A stretch of DNA of 64,000 nucleotides from Magicicada septendecula (GCA_034769895.1 CM068373.1:25568120-25632119), one strand, 5' to 3'. Counted from the first letter of the stretch, positions 11,708-24,390 are shown. Program-made: numbers and translations. The notes: a model not told the origin generated them from the sequence alone.

Positions 11708-11997
11708 CACTAAAGAAGTTATATTACGGGTTAAATATTTTTTTAGCTATATGTGGTGACATTTAACATAACACTAAGCATCACCCGATCTTCGTCCACC
11801 TTCAAGAAGTTAATAAAAAAAATTTTGGAAATTCTCAATTTTTTGTTAAAAAATCGAATTTTTAAGGCAATTGCGCAGACTGAAGATATTATTTTCCGGG
11901 CTTAATATTTTACGGTGTTGTTCCTAGACCTAAAATATAACTTTTCAGACATACCCGTTTTTGATCGGAAAAAGTTGACTTTTTTCGGCCCACCCTA
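11708..11997 (-). repeat. Right terminal inverted repeat
   Basis: Inverse of 9137-9427, ending in cggcccacccta. Confidence 0.85.
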
Positions 11998-12005
11998 CTT
12001 CCCAC
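11998..12005. repeat. Right TSD of the long-TIR transposon
   Basis: cttcccac; one mismatch to the left copy. Confidence 0.7.
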
Positions 12006-13290
12006 CTTACTTTTTGAGTGTTCTTACAGTGCTTGTTTGTGCTAACACGCTTTGATTATATCAACCGTCCTTTGATTCTTTATTCTTTCGTATGCAGCAA
12101 GTGTCACGTAGCCTACAAAAATTCAAACTTTCTCGTAGCTGTATTAGCACACAGAATACAGAATTTTCTTGCCTCAAAACGTGCGAATCTGTCTGTATGT
12201 ACTCACGACGAAGGAAAACGCCACTCTATAGAACAAACGCTGAATATAACAATTCGCAAAAACAATATGTATTTTACATTAACTTCAATATATAGAATTT
12301 TCACTCATATTGTTATCTCTTATTTTACCGTAAAAATACTGCAGACCAACAGACTTTAGTAAAAATTTAACCTTTCACAATGGTTTTTCCCCCTTATAAG
12401 TGAATCATACTTATTCGCAGTTAAGTAATAAGTTGGAACCGTGGGTTGAGGTGCGTCGTCTGAATGATGTGTGGAATAAAAACGTATTCCCGTTTTCCCT
12501 TTTTCTTTATTCACTGTGCAATTAGTGCGTCCTTAAAGATTATCAGTTCCAAAGTGTACAAGCGACGTTAGGGCGCACACAGTGCTGAAGTATAAATACC
12601 GTTGTGCATGCAATAATAACGTTTATATTCAGCGAATGGCGTAACTGAAGAGAAGTATACTGTACATTGTTATAGAGGAGCAACAATGGTTCTTTTCAAT
12701 TCAGCGTGCTCAGTTTCGCCCTGTTCATTAATAATGTCATCGCTATTCATATAAAACGTATATGTTCTAAATACTATACGAGACTGCATCAACATTATTT
12801 TAATGAGTGGGATCACCATTACCATGCCCATGTTACATTATTACTTACTTTAGTAACGACGTGCATATTAACTAAATTAAATAATAATTGTTCGTAAAAC
12901 ACGGCTGCACCAAGGGGTATTCACTTTCGTTTCCACTGATCCCGGGACACTCATTCAAAGTGTAATGACCCACTTACATAAATACAGCCTTCTGTATACA
13001 TTATTTAAATACTCTATAACAGCTTCACAACGCACTTCCCTACAATCCATAGCCACCTCCATCAACAGGACTACCCGCAATACCCGCAATCCTTCCTTTC
13101 TCATAAACCGTCTCCTCCCCATTGCCAATGGACCTCCACTCAGAGCTCCTCGCCATAAGCGTCAGATAAATAGGAACATATAGAAGCCCATAATTCCAAA
13201 TTACAAACATATTCAAACTGCCATCCGTTCTGATCACACAATAATTTAAGTTTTTCTACCTACTCACCAAGTCTTTAACCCGCTTCTTTG
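12006..13290. other. Spacer, no gene recognised
   Basis: About 1.3 kb with overlapping short frames (113 residues at 12018-12359 the longest) and no recognisable domain. A TATA-like tataaata at about 12591 has no gene after it that I can identify. Confidence 0.5.
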
Positions 13291-13559
13291 TTGCACACCA
13301 CTATAGAAAAATTACTCGGATTAACGCGTTCAAGGTTTTCAGCTCATCGTCAGATCGGAAATAACAACAAGTGAATATAACAAACTCTTCATACCCCACC
13401 CGCCCCACTGTCCACACACACCCCCGCAAACAAGCTATAAGTCAAATGTCCCTTCCCAACCTCCGAGCCCCATCTTTACAGTTACATATTTTTCTAGCAC
13501 ATTCCGTATTTCTATAGCGTATTCTGATATAATTATACCGAAAGATTCTTACCATCCTT

Positions 13560-14240
13560 ATAGATATAAAATGGCGGCAATCAATTCATTTTGTTATTGA
13601 GCTCAGAAGTGTTTAAAAAGACAGAAATAAATGATAGGGAGATAAAAAAGATAAAAGGAATTGTTAGGAATAATAACTATTACACCAACATAGTGGATAA
13701 AGTTATAAAAAGTATTAACCTACAAAAAGCTAAAAAGAACCAAAACAAAAGTATTTTGCAGGGTCATTAACATACACAGGATCACTTACCAGAAAAAATA
13801 TAAACTGTTTTAATAAATACGGAGTAGAAATGGCAATTAAAAAATGTGGAACGGTACTTGATAAGATAAGGAATAAAAATATATAAAAAATCCCAGTATT
13901 ACAGAGAAGCGGAGTTTATAAATTAAAATGTAAAGAATGCAACAAAGTGTACCTAGGTGAGACAGGACGGAAATTCGTATGCAGGTTGTCTCACCACAAA
14001 CGTGGAGAAGGTAATAAAACAACGAATTTATTATATGCAAGGCCTTTCATAGAAGAGGACCATAAGTTTGTTAATCCTTTGGAAGACTATGAAATTTAAA
14101 AAGCAGTAAATAACACAGTTGAAAGAAGGCTTAGAGAGGAGTTAGAAATATTGAAAGAAAGAGAGAAAGGGTTAGACAAATTAATGAATACTAAAACTAA
14201 ATTTGATAATGAAGTAATATTTTATAATATAATTAATTAA
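13560..14240 (+). pseudogene. Penelope-like connector and GIY-YIG endonuclease remnant
   Basis: From about 13911 the frame reads GVYKLKCKECNKVYLGETGR, the GIY and YIG halves of the nuclease motif with the paired cysteines typical of Penelope. It is followed by FVCRLSHHKRGEG and, further on, VERRLREELEILKEREKGL. Upstream, around 13610-13890, lysine- and asparagine-rich text matches the linker between reverse transcriptase and endonuclease in this group. The gene is degraded and has no intact frame. Confidence 0.75.
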
Positions 14241-14523
14241 GAAGTAAAAGGTAGAGGACGGATAGACAACATTAAGAATTAAATTGCATAAATGGATGTT
14301 GTTGAAATAAGGGTGTGTGACCGCGCCCAAAAGTGTGAATGGGAAAGGCTTTACAACGGAATGTGCTAGAAAAATATGTAACTGTACAGATGGGGGTGTA
14401 ACAGAGCTCGGAGGCTGCGAAGGGAGATTTGACTTATAGCTTGTTTGCGGGGGGGGGATCGACAGTGGGGAGGGTGGGTGTGTGGTGAGTTTGTTCTATT
14501 CTGTTGCTGTTGTTATTTCGGAT

Positions 14524-14550
14524 CTGACGATGAGCTGGGAAGCTTAAAAG
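14524..14550 (+). ncRNA. Weak hammerhead-like motif in Penelope arm
   Basis: CTGACGA (14524-14530) fits CUGANGA; AGCT GGGA AGCT (14533-14544) can form helix II; the expected GAAA box reads AAAA here, and GAAA in the copy at about 26372. Weaker than the motifs at 26681 and 45742. Confidence 0.3.
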
Positions 14551-14645
14551 CGCTAATCGGAATAATTTTTCTATAGTGGTGTGCAACAGTGAAAATTCTG
14601 TTTGTGATTATAGCCACTAACGCAAATTTCTTAATTAAACCTCTC

Positions 14646-15159
14646 CTTTGTGTCCTCCGCCTTTCTGTCGCCTCCTTCCAGTTTTTTGGCGACCTGCGAC
14701 ACTTGTCCCTGCCTTGGCCGCCCTGAAAAATAAACAAACATTAATAAATGACGCCTTTATATGCCTCTTCCTTCACCTACAAGGCTAAAAACTACATCGA
14801 CACACAAATACACCCACATGCGCTACTCTGCCTTCTATGAGCCTCCACCTTCGCCAATTCCGCCTTGCCCTGGCGTGCGTCTCCCCACATCCTACCATTT
14901 TGCTGAAGGGAGGTTGCCCCACATCAGCCCGAGGCTTGTCTCCGCACTAGTCTCAAACAACTCCACCCCCCCAAAAACAACTTTATTTGAATGTACATTG
15001 AAATGTGTTTGTATAAATGTGGGTACACTATGAATGTATCTATTGTAAACTGGTGACAACTGTGTAAGAATGGCATAGCTGGGACATTCTTTGTCAGGAA
15101 TGACATGACAGGTCTAGAAACAGAACACATCCGATTGGCTTGTTTCCTTGTTTTCATAA
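14646..15159. other. Spacer, no gene recognised
   Basis: A 90-residue frame at 14761-15033 is proline- and serine-rich with no recognisable domain. Not called as a gene. Confidence 0.45.
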
Positions 15160-15735
15160 TTTTTTTTATCGGTCATCTAACGACCACATAACAATTTCAA
15201 TTCTTTATTATTTATTCTTTTCTATTTCAAAAATATTCTTTCATATTCTTTCATCTTTTCACTGTGTCTCTTCTTCCTGTCTTCAGTCCACTTTAAACGT
15301 GCGTTTCTCTCTCTCCTACCCCGGACTCTTTCCATTTTTGAAACTTTTGCCCAAAACATTCTTTTTCAATTGCTTCTTCTGCGTGTATATTATTCTTTTT
15401 TTTTAAATCCTGTTGGACTTCTTTAATCCAACTTGATGTTGACTTCTTCTCCCAACAGATATTTAAAGATCTCCTTTGTTAACCTATTGTCGTCCATTCT
15501 ATACAAATGTCCAAAAAATAATAGTCTTCTTTTCCTCATTGTTACATTTTCTATACTTTGATATATTTCATCACTACTACTTAACTTCCAACCTTCTGAA
15601 GATTTCGTAGGCCTAATATTTTCCTAATAATCTTCTTCTTCTTCTTCTTCTTCTTCTTCGACCCACGTCTCTTCTACCAATGGCTTTATAGTTCAGTGCC
15701 TCATTCGGCAAATCGATCCTGTCATCCTTTGCAAC
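15160..15735 (-). mobile_element. LINE tail, copy 1 of a four-copy family
   Basis: Starts at the 3' end (ttatcggtcatctaacgacc on plus) and runs back into the reverse transcriptase C-terminus. Shares cactgtgtct and cttcctgtcttcagtccact with copies at 16310, 25640 and 50215. Interrupted by a (CTT)n expansion at about 15630-15660. Truncated and non-coding. Confidence 0.75.
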
Positions 15736-16309
15736 TGACACCATTGTTTTCTGTAAATTTTATTTATATGGAATTATTGTATATTCTGTACAGAAAAATT
15801 GTATCCTGTAAACTACGGTATTTTATCAACAATGAAATTAATTAATGATTTTCTAAACCTTTGATGATAGTTATAATAAAAAAACTACACCTGCTATTCC
15901 AGTGAATATAATTGCAAATTATCACGTTTTAAACTTTGTTAAAATTACAAGTTATTTTTAGGTGTTCCTTATAACATCGTAAAACACGAAAATGAGAAAA
16001 GATGGAAACTTAATGCACAAGAATACAGAATTTTTAAAATATACAACTATGTAAGTTACTTTCGTGCCTTCAGGCGACTCTGATTGAAAAAACTTAAACT
16101 AACATTATATTAGTGCTGTTTTTAATTTGAAATTTCTACTACCGCACTTCTCAATAATTAATAAATTAAGCACTTCTCTGTTTATGGAGAGCACGACAAT
16201 GGAAATTCCTTCGGAGTCTGCTTTTAGGACGGAAATCAAATTTTCACACACACACGCGCGCATACGGTCATTTTCCTTACGATTATTATTATTATTTTTT
16301 TTTTATATT
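15736..16309. other. Spacer, no gene recognised
   Basis: AT-rich, nothing recognisable. The nominal 150-residue frame at 16127-16579 is partly an antisense shadow of the next LINE tail. Confidence 0.5.
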
Positions 16310-17040
16310 TTTTTTTTATTTTTTTTTAATCGGTCATCTAAGGACCACATGCAAATTTCAATTCTTTACTCTTTGTTCTTTCCTTTTCTTCAATATTCCT
16401 TCATCTTCTCACTGTGTCTTTTCTTCCTGTCTTCAGTCCACTTTGAACCTGCGTTTTTCTCTCTCCTACCCTGGACTCCCTCCATTTTTCACAATTTTGT
16501 CCGAAAAACTTCTCCTTTAATTGCTTCTTCTGCATGTAGGCTACATTATTTTTCTCTAAGTCCTTTTGATCTTCTTTAATCCAACTTGATGTTGACTTCT
16601 TCCCCCACAGATATTTGAAGATCTGCTTTGTCAACCTATTGTCGTCCATTCTTTATAAATGTCGAAAAAATAATAGTCTTCTTTTTCTCATTGTTTCTGT
16701 TATATTTTCTATACTTTGATATATATCGTCATTAGTTCTTAATTTCCAACCTTATGAAGTATTTCGTGGGCCTAATATTTTCCTAATAATTCGTCTTTCC
16801 AATATTTCTAGTTTGTCTAAATTATAATTCAATGCTAGACATTCACTTTCATATAGGCATTCTGGCTTCACTACTGTAGGCCTACTGTAATGCCTTATTT
16901 TCGCATTTTTAGATATGCACTTTTTATTGAAATATATAGCAGATTTTTCCAAGCCATTCTCTTGAATTATCTCTCCTAGATACTTAAATTTTCGAAAGAT
17001 CAATATCTGTTACCAGGAATTTTGTCGCGTTTTTAATGTT
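16310..17040 (-). mobile_element. LINE tail, copy 2, with reverse transcriptase C-terminus
   Basis: Minus-strand frames at 16752-17003 and 16401-16649 read FKYLGEIIQENGLEKSA, then KCISKNAKIRHY, then LEILERRIIRKILGPR, then MDDNRLTKQIFKYLWG. This is the post-catalytic region of a non-LTR reverse transcriptase. The 3' end is the ggtccttagatgaccgat block. 5'-truncated and frame-interrupted. The best-preserved of four related copies in the window. Confidence 0.8.
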
Positions 17041-18214
17041 TGTGAGAAATTTGGTTTTTCCTGCATTCTTGTTTTATTGTAATTATTAATATTTTTTTTT
17101 TAATTTTAAAAGAATGTCTTTTTTTCTCCACGTCAAGGTAGAATCTTACAGCCTGTTCCCACTTTACTGAAACCATCAGCCAGCTGCTATAGGTTTTATA
17201 GATCGTACAAGTGTTCCAGAATAACGTTCTATCCTTAATGCGGTGCTAGCCTAATGTGTATTTAAAGTGCTCTCCTGAACAATCTGGACCACACTTTTGT
17301 GCGGCCTTGACTGAAACTACACCTGCTCGACTAGCATAGAAACGGGTGAAAAGACTCTGTCGATGTTTAGCGGGTCCCATCGTTTTAATACTGTTAAAAA
17401 AATAATACTAATTCATTCAACAACCTAATCAAATAACTTAGATATGTTGCAATGTTATTCAACAACTAAGCAACCTTCTGCTTTAGTGGAAATACGGTAA
17501 CGTTCAAATTGCCTTCAAGCCTCTACGATTTGTTCCTGATTAAAAGTAGTTTACATTAGACAAGCTGATTCGAGCACTGCCGTAATCTAGTTATCCAGCA
17601 AGGTACACAAAGAGTACGCTCACTCTATCATTTACTATGCTCAGCGTTCCTAACAAAGGTAAAGGTAATCTACAAAAGAACTAAAGAAATAGTCACGCGC
17701 ACTATGTGATTTGAGTGTAACTAGAAATTTTGGAAAGGAATTTTATAGTTTCCGGCAAGCACAAAAGTAGAGCAAATACAAAATAATGTTAGCTCACAAC
17801 TAATTACAGGCTGCGGTGTACACAGGAGTAAACAATGAACCATCGAAATAAACAAAGGCATGGAAATAACAGAACACGGTCGATTGCTCGCGATTAGCTT
17901 CCAACTCAGTGAATCCCAAACGTACATGTATTGTTTTGTTTGATAATTTCATTTTTAGCGTCACTGATTTTATTACACGCTAACTGCTGTGTCTAAAGTA
18001 TACATAAATACTAGTCCGATCAAAAAAATTTGCAATTGTGTTTTTAGATTTAAAAAGGGTTAAAGGTATTTAGGTTTCATATCCGAAATGTATACAAATA
18101 CCCGACATACTGTAATTTCTGAATTATTAATAGCTAATACTCTATCTGTATTAACTGTCACGCCTGTAATCTTGTTAATAAAGCTTCAGGGCAATCTTTA
18201 ATAACACTGTTGTT
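17041..18214. other. Spacer, no gene recognised
   Basis: About 1.2 kb, AT-rich, short frames without recognisable domains. Confidence 0.5.
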
Positions 18215-18219
18215 CTTAA

Positions 18220-18400
18220 ATGTCTTTTGCTGTAGGTTTCAACGGTCGATAGTTCAAAAGTCGATACCGTCGCCAACAACAAGACGGACAGTGCTCCCAA
18301 CGGCAGCCTGTGAAGAAGCTTTTTAAAAGCGAAAATCGGTTCAGGCTATAAGGTAAAACTTTTACGTTTTTACCCATAAAAAACTTTGTGTTCCGAGTCG
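18220..18400 (+). mobile_element. Penelope-type terminal repeat, isolated
   Basis: Matches 47755-47910: shared blocks cgtcgccaacaacaagacgg, gaagaagc...aaaagcgaaa and ataaaaaactttgtg(c)tccgagtcg. The better copy sits directly after a Penelope-like C-terminus, so this is read as a lone terminus of the same family. Diverged. Confidence 0.55.
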
Positions 18401-19680
18401 GCAGTGAATTAATTATATATAATATTGGCCCCTTTTTAAATCCCAAGGAAGTAGTTTACAAGATAAATATGGTAGACTCGGGGTTAAATACATTTTGATT
18501 TTATCGTGCCAACAATGAACTGAACCCGGAACCTCTAAATTAGTAGTGAAACATCATGCTATCACTTTTATTTTGTTCATCGTGATTTATAGTCAACCCG
18601 TCTGCGGTAATATATAAAAAACAAAACAAACAAACGTTTGCCAAAACAGTTGCAGTATGCGTACCACTGGTAGTACTGGCAGTAAGAAACTCTTGTGTCA
18701 TTACAAGTTTACGTCATTATACAAAAAAGAATTACGTCGCGTCGTTAAGTGTGGAGGCAAAAAACATTACAGCTGTTACTAAACTGTAGGTCGCAGTGTT
18801 GTTCCTCGTTGTTACAAACTCTGCGACTGTCAGCGTCATATATTTACAGAAAACAGTAGTTACAATTCCATTTACAAAATGTATGTATTCTTAAAGCAAT
18901 AACTAATGGTGTGTATACAAAATATGTTATTCTTCAACAAACCGCTACAATAATAAACTATGCTAACATTGCGGTTTGTGATTTAACTTGTCCGTTTTAT
19001 GATTAATACTTATGCATCGTGTGTAACCGAAAGAATGAAAGCAGTGGGGGAGGTAGAGTTTGTAATTGAAATTGCATGCGCAGATATATAATTTTTAACA
19101 ACACTTGCGAGTGCTTTAGAGGAAAGGTGGTTGTTGTTTGTTTTAAATAAAATTCTTACTCATGTTGAGTCTGAAAATAATTAAAAAATTTATTAACAAA
19201 AATTTCGAAAATTCGTGCTTAAAAATGTGTTGCTATTATTTTGCATAAAGTGTGTTTCTTGTGTGTGTCGGCATACACATAATTATTGTGAATATACAAA
19301 ATACCATTTCAATAAAATATTCATAAATATCATACACACAGAATATAAATTGACATGCACAAATAAACATGTACAAATATAAGCTCTTATAATAATGAAA
19401 TGCGCTCTCAGCTTGTTCAGATATTTTTTTTAAATTCATTTATTTTAAATCATTTTTTTTAAATTATTACTCTACTTTGTGCACGTAAATGTCAATAAAA
19501 TATTAAGGAAATATCAATCAAATCTCGAGTCAATAAAATATCTATAATACATTACAATCTTCAAAAATAATAAAAATTTTGCAAGTGTTAAAAATCATTA
19601 TAAAAATTGTGTAATCTATTACCCTAATTTAACAATATAAAATTTACAATTATTAGGCTTCTACTATATTTACACAATTA
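18401..19680. other. Spacer, no gene recognised
   Basis: About 1.3 kb, AT-rich. The 67-residue hydrophobic frame at 19236-19439 lies in low-complexity sequence and is not called. Confidence 0.5.
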
Positions 19681-20085
19681 GTGTATAGAGTCTATCACTG
19701 TCTCTTTTATACTCTTTTTTAATGTCATTTATGAACCGTTTATTGACGAGTAAACTGGTTTCATGTCACCTTATTATTAATGAGGTGATACTCTGTGATC
19801 CCTCGTCATGATCCTGAGTCCTGTGTCTTTGTCCAGCGTCGATCCTCCGTCGTCCTCTGGTCCTCCTGGAATCCGTCGTCCGGTCCTCCTGGTCTGTTCA
19901 GCAACTCAGATGACTCCTCGTTCAGTGTTACTGCTCCATACGTACTCGGATATCGACCTCGGATGCTATGCAGTCGGACATAGCCTTCGGCTGCACAAAT
20001 GTTTCAGTAGAATGCCTCGAGACTCGGGATGCCACGCTTATTTATACTGTCGGGCGCAAAAATAATGTTCGACAACTCTGAACAA
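19681..20085 (-). repeat. GC-richer block facing 20360-21650
   Basis: On the minus strand it reads a TATA-like tataaata followed by gaggac-rich sequence, a cgacgctggacaa segment and an aataaggtgac segment. These also appear in order after the TATA of 43780-44290. It appears to be an oppositely oriented copy of the same repeat. Confidence 0.4.
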
Positions 20086-20359
20086 GATTTGAATGGTCAA
20101 AATTTGTTAAGCGTCCCTTTACAGATTCATTTATTTTATTCGCACTTATTTTAATTATTTTCGCAACATGAGAATTCTTTTGGTTACGACACTAAGTTCA
20201 AAATATCGGTAATTTTCTTGTGTATAACCGTATATTAATAGATTTTTGCATATTTTAATTATTCTGATTATTGTTTACTTTTTACTTTTATTTACTCTGC
20301 ATAAAATTGCATTGTTTGTTTCACACTAGATTCTACACATGTGTGCGTCTTTATATATA

Positions 20360-21100
20360 TATTGCAACAGTACAACCATTAACGGTACTGTGTATTGCCG
20401 AAATAAATGAAATAAATAATAAAAATAAATGAATATGAATTAATAAACATGATTCAGATTGCATAAGTGATCGTAGTTAAAAATAGGGAGCGCAGAATTC
20501 ATGCATGGACATGCATTTTTGACACACCTGTCACTAGCGTTCTGTACACGCGTATTTTGTTTGTGTGTGTGAAGCCTGTCCGTTCCTGAAATGTAACCAA
20601 CCCTTTTCAAGTAGAATAGTTGTATGTTTTATTTTAATTATAAGAAAAATATGTACGATAGTGTGAAACAAAAGACACCAAAGTGTATAGAAATTAAAGG
20701 TGAATAAAGTGTTAAAAGACCGTACCGATGTGACGAAAGGTGCAATTACTATACGTAAAAAATGAGTAGCGCTTTTTGTGATTAACATAAAGAAGTGTAA
20801 TTTAGGTATAGTAAACATATAAAAATTAGTGATCGATTGAGCATTGAGTGATGTGAAACAAACTTTGTAATTCACGAAGGTAGGCGAAAATTGTGAATTG
20901 AACCAGAGTGGGAGAAGTGACGCTTCGACAGAATCTGACAGGTTAAAATATTGTTCAGACATGAATTTTTGCACGACCTGACTATAAATACCAGGTCGCG
21001 CTAATAAAGTTTCTTCTTCTCGATTCAACCGTTGCCACAGGAGGCTATGTCAGTCGACGACGCTAATTCACATCTATAGTAAGAGTCACAGGACAAACTA
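20360..21100 (+). repeat. Long dispersed repeat, possible LTR-like fossil, copy 1
   Basis: Resembles 43215-44000: a tattgc(a/g)acagtacaa start, a gtgtgtgtgaa segment, an agagtggg(a/g)gaa(g/c)tgacg block and a TATA box (ctataaata at 20982) about 40 bp before a leader-like stretch. Promoter-like architecture with no coding content would suit an LTR-type terminus, but I see no matching second terminus or coding region, so the family is open. Treated as a fossil. Confidence 0.4.
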
Positions 21101-22279
21101 GATGTCCAACCAGAGCAGTAGAGTACATACGATGGAGTCTATGGACACACCTGCAGCATATGTTGTAAGGCGAGACGACTACTAAACAATACATGCAGTG
21201 GAACACGACCAGAGGACAAGAAGGAGGACGTACGGATGATTAACCAGGTCAAACGAGGTGATAAAAAACCATTGTAATTATAAACATTTGAAAGACACTA
21301 ACTAAAGTTGGAATGAAAGATATTCAACCAGTATTAAAATAAATAAATTGTACATAAATGTAAAAGCATAATAAAGTTAGAATAATATTTCTTGTATTAA
21401 AGTTAGTAATTGAGAGTAACGTAAATGATAAGAGAAATATTTAACTTTTAAATTAACGTAATTAGTAAAGTCTTGTTGATAAAGGAGAATTCATATTCAG
21501 TAGAAAGTTAAAACAAATTAATATAAAAGAAATTTGAATACAAGTAAACTCATTAGTGAAGCAAATTAATCAGCAATTGCAAAAAGATGAGCACACAATG
21601 AGTAAGCCGAGAGCAAAATAAATATTTAATTAATTAAAATTAGATAATAAGATTTATGTATAACTTGTGTATGTTAGCAATAAGTTGTGTACGAAAGATT
21701 CGTACAAACGATATAATAATGAGTCAATATTTAATATGCGAAATGAAAGATTTTGTTTAAAAATAAATAATGGAACAATTTTAAACTTAAATAACGTATC
21801 AGTTTCTTATTACGATTACACCCATGAATTCAATACATTATATAAATGCAAATTGTGTTGTTATTATAACCGTCTATCTATTTGGCTGTTACAAGTTTGT
21901 AGTGGTATTTGGCTGCTACCAGAAATCTTCATGTATATCTTGTTTTTACGGAATATATTTATTTGTATTTTTAAAAGCCCTCAATCCCAATAAATGATTT
22001 GTTTTGCTCTATCTTTGATAACAAAGATTTTGCAAATCCCATTGCACATGGCGGCAGCAATAATTTATGTCATTTGGTGCACCTAGAATATACAACGCTA
22101 TTTAGCCGCCTAACGAGATATAAACTGGCAATATTAATGGCATCTGGCTGCCTGTAATATTGACAGATGGCAGGTTACGAGGTATGACAGAAATAAAGCT
22201 GCTTCTGAAGGTGTGGTCATATTCTTCCTTAGTAGGTGCTATTTAGATGCCATATGGGAACTGATACTTTGGGATAAAA
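21101..22279. other. AT-rich stretch, no gene recognised
   Basis: Short frames only, for example 108 residues at 21667-21993 with a hydrophobic end in low-complexity sequence. Nothing recognisable. Confidence 0.45.
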
Positions 22280-22479
22280 TCAAGAGCAGAAGACTGTTAG
22301 GACGAACAAGAATTCCGTGGATGAGAAACCCACAAGAATGTTCCACTGTACATCAATGGACTTGTTCAGACTAGCTGTATCAAAGTTCCAGACATAGAAG
22401 GCACCGTAAGACAAACGGACTTCATCAATTGTTGTATTATGTATTTGATTATACGATGGTATGTCCAGGTGTTGGTATT

Positions 22480-23285
22480 TTTTGGCTATAACATTCCTTC
22501 TGTTTCCTTCACTTCCATTAAAAATTCTGACTGTTTGTTGCTTTTTTATTCCTTTGATAATCAGAAAGCATTTGCAGCAGTTAAATTTGAAATTAAGCTT
22601 AGTGCTGATTTCAACTGAAGTGCTGCCAAGTCTGTCACTTCGTCTTCTGAGGATGCGTGTCATCATTAAGTAGCAAAGAATAGAGATTTTCCTTATTTGT
22701 TCTACAGTTAAAGATGACAAAAGACAGCTGAGATGAGAGATGAGAGATGCTCCAGTGACATAAAAAGTAGAAATGCACAAGCAAGATGGGCATTTTTCAA
22801 GAACAGATCTCTTCTTGCATCAAGAATCATCCTCCTGGAAACTAGGAAGAAATTTATAAAGAGTTTCATTTGGAGCATATGCACAAATGGCTTGCAAACC
22901 TGGACTTTGAGAAGAACTACCTTGAAGCTATTTTGATATATGATGCTGACGGAAGGATTTAAGAATATTGTAGATAAAAAGAGTTTTTGAACAGTAGATA
23001 AAAAGTATTATTGTAGATAAATGATGAGGGTTTGAACAGAGTGGATGAAAAAGGAATTGGTGCGGATTGGAACCACTGTGGAAAGGAGAATCATAGTGGT
23101 CACCTGCTACGTGATTCAAAGTAGTTCACCACCCTGGTTGAGGAGTGTAATGGATAGAGACGGCCCAGGCAGGAGTACATGGATGGTATAAAATAAGGAC
23201 GGTGTGTGAAGATGAAGAAACTGTCCAAGGAAATGAAGAAATTGCAAGCCCACCAGCCTCTGGGTTGTGGATAAGAAGAGAGAGA
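22480..23285 (+). mobile_element. LINE fragment, internally deleted reverse transcriptase
   Basis: Plus-strand text resembling the DYQKAFDSVK motif (about 22535-22590) is followed within 150 bp by the post-catalytic segment SRNAQARWAFFKNRSLLAS and FIKSFIWSICTNGLQTWTLR (to about 22915). The catalytic palm between them is missing. Downstream a degraded tail runs to PTSLWVVDKK at about 23275, at the start of a GA-rich tail. It resembles the LINE at 4690-5995 and is dead. Confidence 0.65.
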
Positions 23286-23286
23286 G

Positions 23287-23340
<54 letters not shown>

Positions 23341-23341
23341 G
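23283..23341. repeat. (GA)n microsatellite
   Basis: About 29 GA units, possibly grown from the 3' tail of the LINE fragment just upstream. Confidence 0.95.
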
Positions 23342-24389
23342 ATTCTACAGTTATTCAAAACCACTACATATTTTTATACAGAGGTGGGTTTAATTATGTA
23401 GATGGGTGTGCATAGGTTCATGGTTTGTACGCTATTTTGGTTGCTTTTAGTCACTTTTTCATTTTATTAGAAAGAATTTTCCATTAAGCTACACTTTTGG
23501 TTATTTAACTGAAATTAAGACTTTCTTTAGAAAAAAATTATAAAAATTTATTTTTTAATATTTTTTTATTATGAGATTACTTACAACAAAAAGGAAGATT
23601 TATATTATTGTTATACTTCTTTATATGGCTTTTCTATATATGTTGAGGAGGTACTAACACTTAAGCGATATTAATCGATGACTCGGGCACTTAGTGAAAC
23701 ATATTAATACAAAGGTTTTTGTAAATATATAAACATATAAAAGCCGTTATAAGTTAAAGGCTGTTGTTTAGTTTAATTAATTTTTATATTTTTCATTCAG
23801 ATTATATTTAGTTTTTACAGATACTTGACCTTCCCTTAACTCCTACAACCCCCCTCCATATTTACACCCCACACATGTCATGATACACACCCTAAACAGA
23901 TGTTCACCACTTCACCACCCTAACATAATCTGTTTACTTATCTCTTTGACAATAGCTTGAGAAGCTGAAACGGCTGTCAGAGTTAAATAAAAACTGTGAA
24001 ACCTACCAAGTGTTTATATATTTTTAAAACCCTTTGTAACAGTTAAGCTGTTGTTTATTATCAATTATATTTTACTATTTCTTTGAAATTTCAGCTAAGT
24101 AAGTCTCTACACAACTGCTCTATAAAACTAGTTTTATCTAGTTTGTTATTATTAAATTATAATTTTATGCAAGTAATGTTTATGTGATGGGTCGTTTACG
24201 TATGATTTACTCAGAGCATCCAGCATTACTCTTCACTTAACGTGCTGTTATATGTTATTAAGCTTATATTTGTTACTAAATTGTACTGTTGTTTATAAAA
24301 TACCTTGTACCTGATACAAGTAGTACACTTGCTATTAAAATTTATGTAATTTTTTTTTTAATATAAAATTAAAATTATTACCATCAATA
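23342..24389. other. AT-rich stretch with one Penelope-like motif
   Basis: No gene seen. At 23947-23971 the order tgacaat, AGCT TGAGA AGCT hairpin and GAAAC resembles the Penelope terminal motif at 26357, but it is weak. Confidence 0.35.
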
Positions 24390-24390
24390 G

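Larger units (their letters stand above)
9137..11997 (-). mobile_element. DNA transposon with ~290-bp TIRs, hAT-like ends, complete but inactive
   Basis: The ends are inverted repeats starting tagggtgggccgaaaaa, at 9137-9427 and about 11708-11997 (reverse), roughly 88-90% alike by eye. Flanking 8-bp direct repeats ctgcccac/cttcccac mark an 8-bp TSD. An 8-bp TSD and a TAGGG start fit the hAT superfamily, though the protein lacks a familiar hAT C-terminal dimerisation motif, so the superfamily is uncertain. One transposase is encoded on the minus strand. It belongs to an arthropod family I recognise by its motifs but cannot name. The divergence between TIRs and the broken frames suggest moderate age. 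Confidence 0.8.
13291..14645 (+). mobile_element. Penelope-like element with inverted terminal arms, broken
   Basis: Two arms in inverse orientation (about 13293-13507 and 14358-14586) enclose a degraded coding segment whose end is a GIY-YIG endonuclease. Reverse transcriptase joined to GIY-YIG and flanked by inverted pLTR-type arms is the hallmark of Penelope-like elements. The same tail sequence (ctatagtggtgtgca) recurs at 26280-26470, 27380-27470 and, more diverged, 51235-51330, so the family is multicopy. The reverse transcriptase core is missing. Confidence 0.8.

Noticed and set aside
16127-16579. 150-residue hydrophobic plus-strand frame
   Set aside because: Its C-terminal half is antisense to a LINE tail and the hydrophobicity comes from T-rich sequence.
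20534-21028. 164-residue minus-strand frame
   Set aside because: Antisense to the promoter-like dispersed repeat; no domain recognised.
22280-22780. 166-residue minus-strand frame
   Set aside because: Part of it is antisense to a LINE reverse transcriptase fragment on the plus strand.
23947-23971. Hammerhead-like motif tgacaat...GAAAC
   Set aside because: The CUGANGA box is not matched; only the hairpin and GAAAC are present.
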